Assembly (NCBI GenBank): GCA_951812925.1
Contig: OX638371.1
Coordinates: forward strand, 37,050,101-37,114,100
DNA: 64,000 nt
From: Calliopum simillimum
Lineage: Eukaryota; Arthropoda; Insecta; Diptera; Lauxaniidae
Direction of reading: 5' to 3'
Notes under the pieces: generated by a model
Databases searched by the model: none
The model's input: the letters and a program-made list of their open reading frames with translations, nothing else
What the model was told of the DNA's origin: nothing
Shown: positions 10,608 to 22,512 of the stretch, piece by piece
Layout of the letters: every line of letters starts with the position of its first letter
How positions within the stretch are numbered: the stretch's first letter is position 1
Made by a program: the position numbers and the translations under genes

Positions 10608-11893
10608 TTGGGTGTACAACTTAAAAACCGGAATTTTTTAGCGAAATTTGATGCTTTATTGTGGAAAAATGTTACAACATATTTTATTCAAAGAATTGTC
10701 CATTGGAAGCTACAACATTTCCCCATCTTTCAGGCAATTTATGAATTCCACCCCAAAAAAATTGCGCCGGCTTGGCGGCCAAAAATGAATCGAGCCAATT
10801 TTCGATATCTTGAACTTAGGTGAACCGTATTCCTGATAGGGCATTCTGCATCGATCGAAACAAATGGTAGTCAGATGGTGCAAAGTCTGGGCTATAAAGC
10901 GGATGAGGCAAAATTTCCCATCCGTTGTTTTCCAGATAATTTTTGACTGGGGCAGCAATATGTGGCCGAGCGTTATCGTGGTGGAAAATGATTGACTCGT
11001 GTCTGGTCGCATACGTTGGCCGCTCTGCCTGGATTTTCTGCTTCAATCGTATCAATTGTTGACGATAGAGTTGAGCATTAATGGTTTGGCCACCTGGCAA
11101 CAGCTCATAATGGATCACACCTAGCTGGTCCCACCAAATACAGAGCATTACCTTCGAAGCGTGAATATTTGGCTTCGGCTGTGATGGGCCGGCATCACCT
11201 TTCTTGACATACACTGTTTTGCGCTTGGGATTATCGTAATGGATCCACTTCTCATCGCCAGTGACAATACGATGCAAAAAACCCGTCCTTTTGTGGCGTT
11301 CAAGCAGCATTTCGGACATCAAAAATCGGCGTTCGACGTCCCTTGGCTTCAACTCGTATGGCACCCAATTTCCCATCTTTTGAAAAAATCCCAAGGCTTT
11401 CAAACGTCTGGAAATTATTGCTCGATCAACTTCCAATGCTTCTGCAAGTTCCCCTTGCGTTTGACATGAATCTTGATCGAGTAATGGCTCCAATTCTTCA
11501 TCATCAAACTTTTTCGGCTGACCAGGACGTACTTTGCCTTCGACATCAAAATCACCACTTTTAAACCGTCGAAACCACTCACGACAGCTTGATTCAGCTG
11601 GAGCATAGTCCCCATAAACTTCTACAAGCAAACTATGACTTTCCGCAGCAGTTTTCTTCGCAAAAAAATGACCCAACAGAACCTCCCGCAAATGCTGTCT
11701 TTTTCTCCAATTTTCGAAGTTATTCATCGTGAAAAATAATAATGATGCACACAAGATAAAATTGTTTTGTTGACTGATTTTGACAGCTGTCAAATGTACC
11801 TTCAAAATGACATATATATAAGGTTCGAGCTTTCACGATATTGTTAGTACGGACATCCACCGTCAAATTCCGGTTTTTAAGTTGTACACCCAA
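10608..11893 (-). mobile_element. Mariner element 1 (mauritiana-like), 1286 bp
   Basis: 29-bp TIRs beginning TTGGGTGTACAACTTAAAAA, flanked by TA on both sides (10606-10607 and 11894-11895). Total length is typical of mariner. It carries one transposase frame on the minus strand. Confidence 0.97.
10816..11727 (-). CDS. Mariner transposase 1 (DD34D), C-terminally truncated
   Basis: Cut-and-paste transposase acting on the 29-bp TIRs. I take the ATG at 11727 as the start (MNNFENWRKRQ, 303 aa); the frame is open further upstream but only from a TTG codon. The N-terminal half is the paired helix-turn-helix DNA-binding region, including KTAAESHSLL and WFRRFKSGDFDV. The catalytic aspartates fall in VTGDEKW (D158), FHHDNARPH (D251) and YSPDFAPSDYH (D286). 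Spacings of 92 and 34 residues are exactly those of DD34D mariners. The frame stops at TAA (10816-10818) right after SGIRFT. The next codons stay in frame and still encode a typical mariner C-terminus (GIHKLPERW) down to about 10690, so roughly 40-45 residues are lost. The same stop occurs in mariners 2 and 3. Activity is therefore doubtful despite an intact catalytic triad. Confidence 0.9.
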   Translation of the reverse strand: MNNFENWRKRQHLREVLLGHFFAKKTAAESHSLLVEVYGDYAPAESSCREWFRRFKSGDFDVEGKVRPGQPKKFDDEELEPLLDQDSCQTQGELAEALEVDRAIISRRLKALGFFQKMGNWVPYELKPRDVERRFLMSEMLLERHKRTGFLHRIVTGDEKWIHYDNPKRKTVYVKKGDAGPSQPKPNIHASKVMLCIWWDQLGVIHYELLPGGQTINAQLYRQQLIRLKQKIQAERPTYATRHESIIFHHDNARPHIAAPVKNYLENNGWEILPHPLYSPDFAPSDYHLFRSMQNALSGIRFT

Positions 11894-13376
11894 TATTTTT
11901 TTTTGAAATATTTTAATTTAAAATAAAATGTTATTATAATAATTTTGCGCTACTCAAAATCGTAGTACCTCTTACAGTCTTCAAGTTATGAGTTTTTGAA
12001 GTTGTTTAAAGTTGTGTTTATCATGAGTCGTTGGTGCGCGTTACCATATAGGGTTGCCACTGTAAAGTATTTTTATCGGTGGCCCCCAGTAAATTTTTTT
12101 TTAGAATATTTTAACCCAAGTTTTTGTAAAAAGGGGCCAAAAAGACCCATAAAAACGCGAAAGAATGGGTTAAGATGTTGTTGTGGCTGAAATTCGGCCA
12201 GAAAAAGTTAATCAGTTTCGCACTCACAATCTTAAAGTGATTTTGGCTAATTTTTTCAAAGAAAGAATATGATTTTTAGAAAAGGTATTAATGACACCTT
12301 CTTAGTTAAACATTTCGCTATAAAACCGCGCCATTAGATTTTTCATATTTAGTGGTCGGAAAATTTTCCGTCAAAATACCGCTGTGCGTTGTAGGCTATT
12401 CCGCTTTGGCTATGCCAAACATATCACCCTGCCTGGATTAAACTTTTCACAGAACATCAGCTTTTTCGTTTCTAAGAAAATGACAGCCAATTCACATTAT
12501 GACATTACATACTTTGGTTCCACCATTTATAAAAAAAGTTACTCATACGACATGTGGTCCCAAATTAAGAACAAATTTCAGCTAATATTTTCATTTCAAT
12601 GTTCTTGTTCCAATCAAATCAAAAATTTTTGCGAACTTGATACAGTTCCTTAAAAAGCATATTAAGTGTAATAAGTTGTATCAGTGATTTATCATTGGAG
12701 TCGAAGATTGCATGCGCTTATGCGAAACGAAAAACTTCCATTAATGTCATGTTGACATCACACGAAGCAAAAACACTGGAAAATGTTGAAAGCTTAAGCT
12801 ACCCCAAAGCAACAAATATGGTAACAGCTTAGACAGTGTCTAACGTGGAAGCCAACATTTCAACGCTTGTTAGAGCCATGGTAGCAGATCTGAGTGTGGA
12901 TTTTCTGATTTCTGTTTTTCTGTACTTTTTATTTTTGTTGTTGTTGTTGCTGCTGTCACAGGCATCGCTTCAACACAACACATAACGAGGCCAAAGGAAT
13001 TCCTGCTCAAGTCCTTTTTTAAGTTCTTTGAAACACCAGCAGCGCCAATACAAATTTCTATAGAAAATCCCTGTAGTTACGCATAAATGTTGCGTGTGTC
13101 GCATTGCTTGTTTACGAGTTTGCGTGTGTGTGTATGTGTGTAAGCATTTATGTGTATGTAGTGGGAAAGTTTCATATCAGCAGAGTCGTTTGCACTGCTC
13201 CCTGCATTTGCTTCTTCTTCTTTTAAATTTTATTTATTTCCTATGGCGTTTTACAGCGCTTAGTTTTTATTGTTGTGTTGCTTGTGTTGTTTGTTGTTAT
13301 GATGCTTTGCTTACATTGTGTTTTTTATGTTGTTATTTTGTTTTTACAGCTGTCGCTGTTGCAAATTTAACATACG

Positions 13377-13417
<41 letters not shown>

Positions 13418-13679
13418 AGCTATGGCTGTTAACAGTAGCAGTTTTGTATTTGTTAATGCGTTTGAAACGCGTGTGATGCATGCAAAATGTACAATTTTTT
13501 TTTCTGTTATCACAGCAACAACATTGGCAGCAGTAGAAGAGGTAACAGCATGATTTTCTTACCTTATTTAATTTTGTTTCATTCTGGTTTAAAGTTTTTT
13601 TTTTGCGTTGAATTGTTTAGTGTGTAGTTATTTTAGACAAATATGTGTTTCGTGCAAACCCAATGGGAAAAAGATATTC
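11894..13679. other. Gene-free stretch with simple repeats
   Basis: Contains TTG/CTG-rich patches near 12930-12955 and the CA microsatellite below. Frames in this stretch are short and without motifs. Confidence 0.55.
13379..13412. repeat. (CA)n microsatellite
   Basis: About 16 CA dinucleotides, preceded by CATACG and followed by CAGACACAG. Confidence 0.9.
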
Positions 13680-13919
13680 AGGCATGTTCTGAAATCCGAT
13701 TCACTTCAGAAATGGATTGAAAACAATCTTAAAAAGCTCTGCATTTCGATAACTAACACCAAATCGGATTTATGTTTCAGTAAATCGAAAAGGAACTATC
13801 ATTATCATATTTTATTTGTTGAAATACAAATCCGATTCCATCTTATTTATCACAATGCAGAGCTATTGAAGATTGCTTTCAATCCGTTTGCGAAGAGAAT
13901 CGGATTTCAGAACATGCCT
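13680..13919. mobile_element. 240-bp palindromic foldback MITE
   Basis: Begins AGGCATGTTCTGAAATCCGA and ends with its exact inverse. The arms stay complementary for about 110 bp, including AGCTCTGCATT on both sides, around a centre near 13800. An open frame of about 105 codons over it is a by-product of the palindrome. No TSD could be decided. Confidence 0.85.
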
Positions 13920-14849
13920 AAATAAATGTATTCGAAGAAATGAAAAGTACTTCAAAGATATCTCAAAGTTATAAAAAATTATATACTAGCTGTTTTACTC
14001 GGCATTACTTGGGTTTTGTTTAATTTTTCACTCGGGGTTATTCGCAGAAAATCAACATCAACAATTATTCCACTTAAATGAATAATAAAAATGCGTTTTT
14101 TAATTAAAAAGCTCTAAAAAAGCTAACAAGTAACCATTTTTTCAAAAAAGTGTGCCCCACCTGGTGGGGTAAAGCAACCATTATGATAAAAGTGACCAAC
14201 ATTGTTATTTTACGGGTTTTTATTTTATCAGAATTTTACAAAACGTTACAAAAGAACAAAATTAACTTGAAAAAGTTTCTCTTGAGCTTCATTAATCGCT
14301 GGCGTCACTTTCCTCAACGTATACTACTTTTCTTGGACGACCTCTTTTGGAGCGACGAGTATTGTTTTTGGCTGCCGTGTCTTGGTTTTTTTGCTCGGAA
14401 AATTTCATTAGAATCATTTTTGCTGACCTTACCATGGTCACCAATGCATGTTTCTCCATCTAGTTATTTTACCCCACGTGTTTTTGTTTATTTTAAGGCG
14501 AATAACTTTTTAACAAATTTAAATTTTATAAAACCAATTACAGATTTGGATTGAGCATGTAATTCTGCTCTTAGAAAACACTTACTTTTATTTCTGCACT
14601 TCACTGATTTGTGGAATTTTGAACTTTTGTCGACTGAAAATATTGCGGCTATGACGAGTCAAATCTTTCTTTCGTCATTACTCAGGTTATTACACACGTG
14701 CGGTAGTGGAACCTTTTGCCAAAGTTGCGTTGTATCGATCACTATCTAGTGTACCAACGGTCATTCGATTCGACTTTGTTAAAAAAAATTAGAGGCAATT
14801 GGTTGTTTAACCCCGTGGCGATTTAACCCCGTTCTACCCTACATTAAAA
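13920..14849. other. Gene-free DNA with a possible reversed Helitron-type end
   Basis: ACTAGCTG at 13985 would be the inverse of a CAGCTAGT Helitron 3' end, but no partner end was found. The rest is AT-rich, with GGGGT/ACCCC motifs at 14150-14175 and 14810-14830 that do not form a clear pair. Confidence 0.35.
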
Positions 14850-15228
14850 AAAATCGGTAAAAGTCAAAAAATTTTAAAAAACATCTAAAACATCGTTAAG
14901 AGTTTAAAAGTATTGAAAAATATCGAAATGCATCGGAGAAATCGGTTAAAGTCCATACATATCTAATATATCGAAAAAAATCCAAAAGTTTCGTAAAATA
15001 TTGAAATACATCGAACAAATTGGTATCCAAAAACATCCAAAATGTCGGTAAGAGTCCAAAAATGTTTAAAAACATCCTTTATATCGTTACAAGTATTGGA
15101 AAACATCGTAGAAATCGGTAAAAGTCCCTAAATATCGAAGATCATCCAATATATCGGAAAAAGAAATTATCAGTAAAAGTCCAAAAATGTGGAAAAATAT
15201 CTTGAATATCAGTAAAACTATTGGTGTA

Positions 15229-15700
15229 GGATTAAGGATATTGTTAATTATAATTTACATAAAATAACCCGATCCAAACCCGACATGCGTCGTTGTTTGT
15301 GTTCTAGGCTTTTTATGTTTTTTTTTATTTTTATTATTTAATTCCTTCCACTAGAGTCGGTTTCCCGTCTTCAAGTGTTTAGTGAATTATTGTTTTTTAT
15401 TTTGTTTTATTTTTAGGTCCGCTTGGTTGTATTTTCCTTTTTTTTGTTTCAATAAAAGAAAATTTAGTTTTTTGAAAATATTTTATTTAATGTGATCTGT
15501 TCTGTTCAACGACTTAAAATTGAATGAATTCAAATTCAGATAAAAATTAAATTATAAATTTTTCAAAATAACAAAATTCTCTTCGAATGAAATTGCTATG
15601 GAAACACAATAGTAAATTCGAACATTACAGTAAAGGCTTGATAATTATATCCAAAATCAAATTAATAATTTAAAAATAGTTGAAACAATGAAATCTAATT
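15229..15700. other. Non-repetitive insert in the left foldback arm
   Basis: The tandem units stop at TATTGGTGTAGG and resume at about 15715. The insert is AT-rich and has no recognised family or clear ends. Confidence 0.4.
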
Positions 15701-16040
15701 GAATTTAATAATAATAACTACAACATTCGTTACATTGGAAAACATAGAAAAAATCAATAAAAGTTCAAATTTATCAAAAAACAATCCAATATATCGAAAA
15801 AATCCAAAGGTTTCAAAGAATACATCGAAGAAATCAGTATCGAAAAACATCCAAAATATCGGTAAAAGTGCTGTTAAAAAGATCTTTCAGGTCGCAATAC
15901 AATCCAGAGGCTCTAAATAATAATAACCGGTAAAAGTCAAAAAATGTCGAAAAATATTTAAAATGTTGGCATCACTGATAAAATCACTCTCATTACATCC
16001 AATTCTATATTCTTTCTTCAAGAACAAAAACAAAAAAATC

Positions 16041-17146
16041 TAGTAAGGGTGTTTTCTTTGGCCTGGTCAAACTTTAAATACCTGTCCGCTAAACGTAAAA
16101 ATATGGTCGGAGTACAAAAATACTCTCATCATGAAAAACATTTGTATAAGTCCCGCGTTTTTAATGAGAACTAGCACAAATACGCTGAAATTAACCGGTT
16201 TGGCACTCCTTAAATTATCTTGTGTGAAAAATTCAAAATTCTACTAAATTGAAAAACGTATAAAAAGGCTTGTAGGAATTCTAAAAAAATTTGACCAGTA
16301 AGCCATGCATAAATCAATATCGAGCCTCCCATTTTTAACATGAAAATTTGCCTACAACATTTTTATATTATAAAAATAACTTCTTTCAAAACAATATTGC
16401 AACATATAAGAAAACAAATCACATATGACATGGGCATTTTCAGCTTTCTGAATTTGTTTTTATTATGAACAAATTTTGATATTCTGGTCGAATTTTTGAC
16501 AGGATTTATTGAAAAATGATCGAAAATGCTGAAAAACTTAAATTAATGTATTTCAAGACCAGTCTGATCAAAAGCAGCAGAATCAGCAATTTCTGAATTG
16601 GAATCGTTTTATTTTGATGTTTAAAAAACAAATGTCAAAAATCGATATCCAAATAAATGGCGCATAAAAAGATTTTTGCAAATATTTCGCTGACGGTTAG
16701 TTTTCCAGAAAAATGATTTTCCACAATTTTGCAGTCCAGAAATTTTAATCCCTGAAGATGACTTCCAAAGGAAGTCGAAATATTGGGAATAGTTAATAAA
16801 AATTAAAAACAAAAAAGATTTTAATTTGCTTTTACCTCGATAATAATTCTATAATATTTGTATAAAATCGCTTATATGAAAACCCTATGTAACGCTGTTT
16901 TGCAAAATATACCTACCGATTTTTATAAATTTTTTGTTAAAAAATTCAACATATGCTAAGAAATGAAATTCCACTAAATTTTTTTGGATTTTTAAAAGAT
17001 AAACCTTTTTTTAGTATGAAATTGTTGAAAAAAAAAAAATTCAATGTTTGCATAAAAATTATCAATTGCATTTGCGTCGCTTTGGCTTATACTGCTTCAT
17101 GAGTTATTTGTTGTTGTTGTCTTTTCCGTCTCTTTCATTTATTGTT
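16041..17146. other. Loop region of the foldback element
   Basis: Contains at 16039-16085 only the terminal piece of the ATACCC-hairpin repeat family, inverted (CTAGTAAGGGTG, then GGCCTGGTCAAAC). The rest is AT-rich with no recognisable protein. Confidence 0.45.
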
Positions 17147-17841
17147 TTTTTTTTATTCTTGAAGAAAGAATACAGAATTTGATGCTGTGTTGTTGATGAG
17201 AGCAAAAATAAGAGTGATTTTATCAGTGATGCCATATTTTTGGATTTTTTTTTTTTTTTGAGTTTTTCCGTTATATTGGATGTTTTTCGATATATTTCTT
17301 AAAAGTTTTCCAATACTTTTGGGCTTTTACTGATATTCAGGGTGCTTTTCGACATTTTTGGACTTTTACTGTTTTTAGATGTTTTTCAATATTTTTCGAT
17401 ACCTTTGGATATTTTTCGGCCATTTTGGATTTCTTTCGATACACTTGAACTTTGATTTCTTTGATGAATTTCAATATTTTTCGAAACTTTTGAACTTTTT
17501 TCGGTACATTGGATCTTTTTCGGTATATTTAAACTTTTACCGATTCCTTCAATGTTGTCGATTAAGTACTTTTGGACTTTTACCGATACATAGGAATGTT
17601 TTAGACATGTTTGGACTTTAACCTATATATAAATGTTTTTTTTTATATTTTTAGGCTTTTGCCAATATTTTAGATGTTTTTCGATACATTTGGACTTTTT
17701 TCGATATCTGCAATGTATTTCGATAATTTTGGACCTTTACCGATATTTTGAATGATTTTCGATACATTTGGACTTTTACCGATTTCTTCGATGTTTTTCT
17801 ATATTTTTCAATACTTTTGAACTTTTCTCACACATGTGCAT

Positions 17842-18101
17842 TAGGGGTGTTTTAGTGCACGAATTTTGGATTTTAATACATTTGACCCCTCTAGAGGTGA
17901 CTCCTAAACATTTGTAGAGCTGTATGTACATTTTTTCTCTTTTTCTCTCACCTTTGACCTCGATACGCCAACCTTTACCCTCATCCCACCCCCAAATTTT
18001 TTTTTCCAAACTCATTTTTTTTCCAATCTCACAATATTGAGAGGTGTCATGTATCAAAATGTTGTTACTAAGGATCTCCATACATTCTTAAAACACCTCT
18101 A
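17842..18101. mobile_element. hAT-type MITE, 260 bp, with perfect 8-bp TSD
   Basis: TIRs TAGGGGTGTTTTA and TAAAACACCTCTA (one mismatch), flanked by ATGTGCAT at 17834-17841 and 18102-18109. The 8-bp TSD and TA-G-N-G type end fit the hAT superfamily. It inserted into the right foldback arm. Confidence 0.85.
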
Positions 18102-18243
18102 ATGTGCATTTAAAATGATTTTCGATACACTTGGACTTAAACCGATTTCTTCGATGTATTTCTATTTTTTTCAATACTTTTGGACTTATACCGATATTTT
18201 AGCAGTTTTCCGTTATTTTTCGACTTTTACCGGTTTTTTCAAT

Positions 18244-18604
18244 AAGGGGATTCCTTTAAACTCGTAAAAGCCTCGAAAAGCACGTAAACCTCGAAAACTT
18301 TCGAGTCTCGTAAACAAAATTTAAAAATTTGCATGAAAAAAAAGTTTACCAGGCCTCGAAAACTTACGAGGCAAATTCGATGCGTAAATAGCCTCGAAAA
18401 AGTACGAGAGCGATTGTTGTCAAATAAATGTATAGAAAATAAATTTTTGTTTTGAAAATTGAATTTGAATTGAATATTATTCAAATTATATGACAGCTGA
18501 TACGTTGTTTACACGTTTTTAGAAATGTGTGTTCCTGAAAAAAAGCTCGTAAACTTTCGAGTTTTTCATGGTTTACGAGTTTACGAGATTAAAGGTATCC
18601 CCTT
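18244..18604. mobile_element. 361-bp TIR element rich in CTCGTAAA motifs
   Basis: Ends AAGGGGATTCCTTTAAACTC and the inverse of AAGGGGATACCTTTAATCTC, flanked by AAT (18241-18243 and 18605-18607). CTCGTAAAC or CTCGAAAAC recurs at least eight times in both orientations inside. The same end motif, decayed, appears alone at 53104. Confidence 0.7.
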
Positions 18605-18742
18605 AATGTGATTCAATATTTTACGATACTATTGGAATTTTGCGATATTTGTCGATATTTTCGATAGTTTTGGACTATCACTGTAGAAATCGGTGTATTT
18701 TTATATTTTGCGATACATTTGGACTTTTACCGATATGATAGA

Positions 18743-20900
18743 TGCGATAATTTTATGGAAATAAAACATTTTTTCATTGTTTTCGACTTTTCACATAATC
18801 TATAAACTTTTCAATGTTTTTACACTCGATGAATGTTTTCGAAATTTTTTAACATAACAAATAAATCATCGCGAAAATATTCACGATTTAAATTAATTCT
18901 GGCCAAACTTTTGTTTGAATTCCAATTTTAAATAGAATGTCTTTACTTTCAATTTTAAAGTTTGTTATCCTTGTATTACACGAAAAGCACCGCTTGTCTC
19001 CAAACTCGAAGTGCCTGTAGGGCAGTTTCCCTCCGTGTAATATTGCACTTAGTGTTTTGGAATACGGCAACTTTTCCTACTAAGTTTGTTGTTATTGTTT
19101 TCGTGCTTATTCTCTTCACAGCGTGTGGGCATATCCGCTATTCAGGGAAGGACCTTTTTTTGCAGACTGTGACATTATGAATGTTTTGGCATTTGTTTTT
19201 GTTTTTGCGCGTGCCATGTTATTAAATTAAAATAATTACGCATATTTTTTCCAGTCTACTTTTTTTATTAATTTTGTTTTTGTTTATTTTTTGTTGTTTT
19301 TGTACATATTTTGCGATACCTTACTTTCGACTTAATTGTGGGTGACTTTTGCTTAATGTTTTATTGCTCTCTAGGTTAATTACCTAAAGTGTGTATGTAT
19401 GTGTGTGTGTGTTTGTATTTCAGTTTTGTTTTTATTTCGTTTTCGTGATTAAAAAAATATTATTAAATTGTTAACTAATGCAGCAACAGGCAGGCAAAAG
19501 GCGAGTTTTTATTACCAAACTTTTGCGTACTTTTGCAAATTGTTTGAATTTAATTTTTGTTTGCCTTTTGGGCTTAAACTCGGTAAATTTCTTGATTGTT
19601 GCAAAAATAATATGGATTTTTAAGAATCAATAAAGTTGTTTATGTTGGTGAGAATTTTTTAATTTTAATTTTATTGAAATATAATCTGTAGCTTTTAGTC
19701 TTGTTTGGTCATCGCGCTGCTTACATCGAATTTAATTGAATTAAAACGCATCAATACATTTAATTTGAGTATCATTGAATTCGAACTGTCTACTTAAATC
19801 GTGCAACACGTTGTAGTTGTACTCTTATTAGGTCAGCTACATAACTGATGAGTAGTCTGGACGCTTCTTTGTAATTGTGTTGGCGTTATCTTGTCTGATG
19901 ACCTTCTTTCACATTAAGGTAATTGTGAATCAGTGTGACAGTGGTTTTATGCCAATAACGTTAATAAAAAATGCTAGAATATACCAAAACCAGTATCAGT
20001 AATATACTTAGCTCAAAAAAATTATAACTTTTTGGATGTATGTATGTATTCTGCTTTAGCTCCTAAAAATGACGAGAAAAACTGAAGATCTTCTCTCCTA
20101 TGATCGACCTCAAATACAGACCCATTTTTAGTTTTTCTCGAAATTTTCATAAAACCTATCACTCTAACCTACCCACCTTGTATACACGTGTAAATGAATC
20201 TTCTTAAGTAAAACATACAAAGTATAAAAGAATTTGATAATTTTAATTAGTAGTAGTCCTTAGTCTTTCGATAATTATGACTGTTTGATTCGTAGACAAT
20301 TCTGTATGGGAGCCCCCTTAAGAGGTGGACTAAAGGGGGTAGTATATTCAAAAAAATGTTGAAGAGGAAAATTTAATGGGGGTTTGTGAACATTTATTTC
20401 TCTATCCCGACAAAGTGAAATTTTTTGATATTTTTATCAAAATTTTGTATAGAAGCCCCCTTAACGGATAGGAAATAGGGGGTAGTATGTTTAGGATAAA
20501 TGTTATAGGGGAAAAGTTAGAGGAGGTCAGTGAACATTTTTACCGTCTTCCGACAATTAGGAATATTTCAGTGCCCTTTCACTCACCACAGTGTTCTTGA
20601 AGAGCAGGATTATCATACAAAAATTACGACAAAAACTAAAAACAGGGGGTGATTCTACATATAGACTTTTGTGATCATTTTCCCATCTTCGAGAAAGCCC
20701 TTTTTCCGTATAAAACAAAAAAAAAATTTTGTTTAACTACAACAAACAAAAATAAAGATAATCACATTCGATGTGTTTTGCAATGCTGAACTCGAATCCA
20801 ATCTCAGAATTGCTCTATCGCATACAGTTTTTGAGATATTCTATTGTGTCTTTTATAAATTACCGAAAATTCGCTATAGTTAGTTTTGGAACTAGGAGCC
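18743..20900. other. Gene-free DNA with a short tandem duplication
   Basis: At 20306-20590 two units of about 145 bp begin TGGGAGCCCCCTTAA and TAGAAGCCCCCTTAA, followed by GGGGGTAGTAT and later GTGAACATTT. Elsewhere nothing recognised. Confidence 0.5.
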
Positions 20901-20911
20901 AAAACTCATAG

Positions 20912-21150
20912 TTAAAATAAATGTCGAATCCTTTTTGGGGAGGCTTCGTCAGTCATATAAATTCTTGATTTCCCTGGATTTTTTGAAACCTTCAAACTTT
21001 TGAATATAGATGGTAAAAGATGAATTCCTTCCGGTGATACAATGGGAGAGCGAAAATTAGGGATGACGTCTTGAATCGGCACCATAGCCAGCAAATCATT
21101 CGGATCAAGACGATCAGAGCCTTGAACGAGTACAGAATCTGATTCAGGTT
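20912..21150 (-). pseudogene. pogo/Tigger-like transposase tail, fragment 1
   Basis: The minus-strand frame reads PNDLLAMVPIQD, then SPIVSPEGIHLLPS and NPGKSRIYMTDEASPKR. The SPE..I..LP and KPGKSRI.TD pattern resembles the C-terminal tail of pogo/Tigger-type transposases (family knowledge, my reading). A diverged copy lies at 51960-52440 on the other strand. No catalytic residues remain here. An alternative is an unrelated repeat-encoded protein. Confidence 0.45.
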
Positions 21151-21299
21151 GGTTTCATATCCATTTGTACATCTGCATTAGCACCATACATTGTGAAAAT
21201 ACATATTCATGGAAAATAGTTGAGTCATATGGATAAATTTTAGTTGTCGAATCCTCCCATATCCACTTGTTTCCAAATTTCAAAAATTTTTCCCATTTT

Positions 21300-21893
21300 T
21301 TTAAAATTTATTTTGCTAACCTTAAATGCATCTGCTCAAAAAAAGAAAAAAAAAAAAAAAAAAACGCAAATTTGCTGTTAAGTATATTAACCGAGTTTAA
21401 TAGAAAATGCTACAAGCAAATATTACATCAACATGCTACAAAACACGAAATCACGACTAGCCACGCACCCTAGCCGAATTGCGCAGAGAAATTTCGATTA
21501 TATCTGCGTACCATTAGGAACAAAATTTTTTGTATTACACGCTGGAGTTAGTGTAAATAGAAATGACAAATTTTGGCACTGACATAGCCTCCCATTTGCT
21601 GAAACTGCCTCTTCTCCCATAATTATTGATTAAAATATAATTTCATAAAATTTTTTGAATTTTTTATAAAAATTTTTATAAAAAAACAAAACTTAAAAAA
21701 AATTACTTGATTTGGCCGACTATTGATATCGTTGTGTGCATTTAAAAAAAAATTGTGTTTTTAAAAACTTGTGTTTCTAGCTAACCGGAGATGCAAAAGC
21801 CATATGATATCCAGTTACATATGTAAGTAATGTCACATATGTATTTTCTTTTTTTTTTTCAAAAATATCATAAACTCATGAAAAAATTGTACA
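21300..21893. other. Gene-free AT-rich DNA
   Basis: A-runs and short frames only. No repeat end or gene seen. Confidence 0.5.
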
Positions 21894-22512
21894 TCTATTA
21901 TATAAAAATGAAATGGTGTCCGTATGTAGCTTATGAACGCGGAAACTACAAGGCCGATTTACATAATTTTTTTTTTAAATTGTTTGTTATGGTCTGTAGA
22001 AGGTTCTTAAGGGGGTGGGATGCTACTGAGGGGAACGGGGGTTGCACCCCCCATACGAAAAAAATACAAAAAATGCTATATCTCTACAGTTATACAAGTT
22101 ATGATTATGAAAGTTGATGAACTTATGCATAATGTACATATCTACCATTTACTATGCAAAACTTGGGGGATATTGGGTGTAGAATTGCATCCAATTTTCA
22201 AAAATACACAAAATGCTATATTTCTTCACATATCGCAGATATTGTTATAAAACTTGGTACATACATGAATATTCTATCTACCATTTACTATGAAAATCTT
22301 GGGCGGGGGGTGAGAAGGGGGAGTTGCACCCTTCATACAAAAAATATAGAAAATGCTATATCTCTGTACCTATGGGAGCTATGATTACAAAAGTTGATAC
22401 ATGGATCTTTAAAAACCTTGGTGATTGGAAGAGAGGGACGATGGAGATGGATGGGACTTCGTACGTATAGGCATCGGGAATGGGCGAACGAAGTCGCAAC
22501 CAGGCCAGCTAG
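21894..22512 (+). mobile_element. Non-autonomous Helitron-like element, 619 bp
   Basis: Starts TCTATTATATAAAAATG directly after an A and ends GGCCAGCTAG directly before a T, matching the Helitron rule (insertion between A and T, 5' TC, 3' CTRR). A 7-bp stem ACTTCGT/ACGAAGT lies near the 3' end. Inside are about three diverged units of 145 bp sharing AATGCTATAT and TCTACCATTTACTATG. There is no Rep/helicase gene. Confidence 0.6.

Larger units (their letters stand above)
14850..18742. mobile_element. Foldback (FB-like) element with tandem-repeat arms
   Basis: The left arm (14850-16040) is made of degenerate units of about 40 bp built on ATCGGTAAAAGTCCAAAAAT and ATCGAAAAACATCCAA. The right arm (17147-18742) is the inverse, built on GGACTTTTACCGAT. 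At the inner edge both arms carry the unique phrase GGCATCACTGATAAAATCAC, followed by ATATTCTTTCTTCAAGAA or GTATTCTTTCTTCAAGAA, which proves they are inverted copies and not independent low-complexity DNA. Long inverted arms of short tandem repeats are the structure of Drosophila foldback elements. The left arm is interrupted at about 15229-15700, the right arm by two smaller elements. No transposase is visible in the loop. Confidence 0.75.

Noticed and set aside
13094..13432. Cys/Val-rich 112-codon frame
   Set aside because: Produced by TGTG- and CACA-type simple repeats.
13608..13925. 105-codon plus-strand frame
   Set aside because: It coincides with the 240-bp palindrome, and both strands look open for that reason. 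No motif.
17776..18081. 101-codon minus-strand frame
   Set aside because: Lies across the hAT-type MITE at 17842-18101 and foldback repeats. No recognisable protein.
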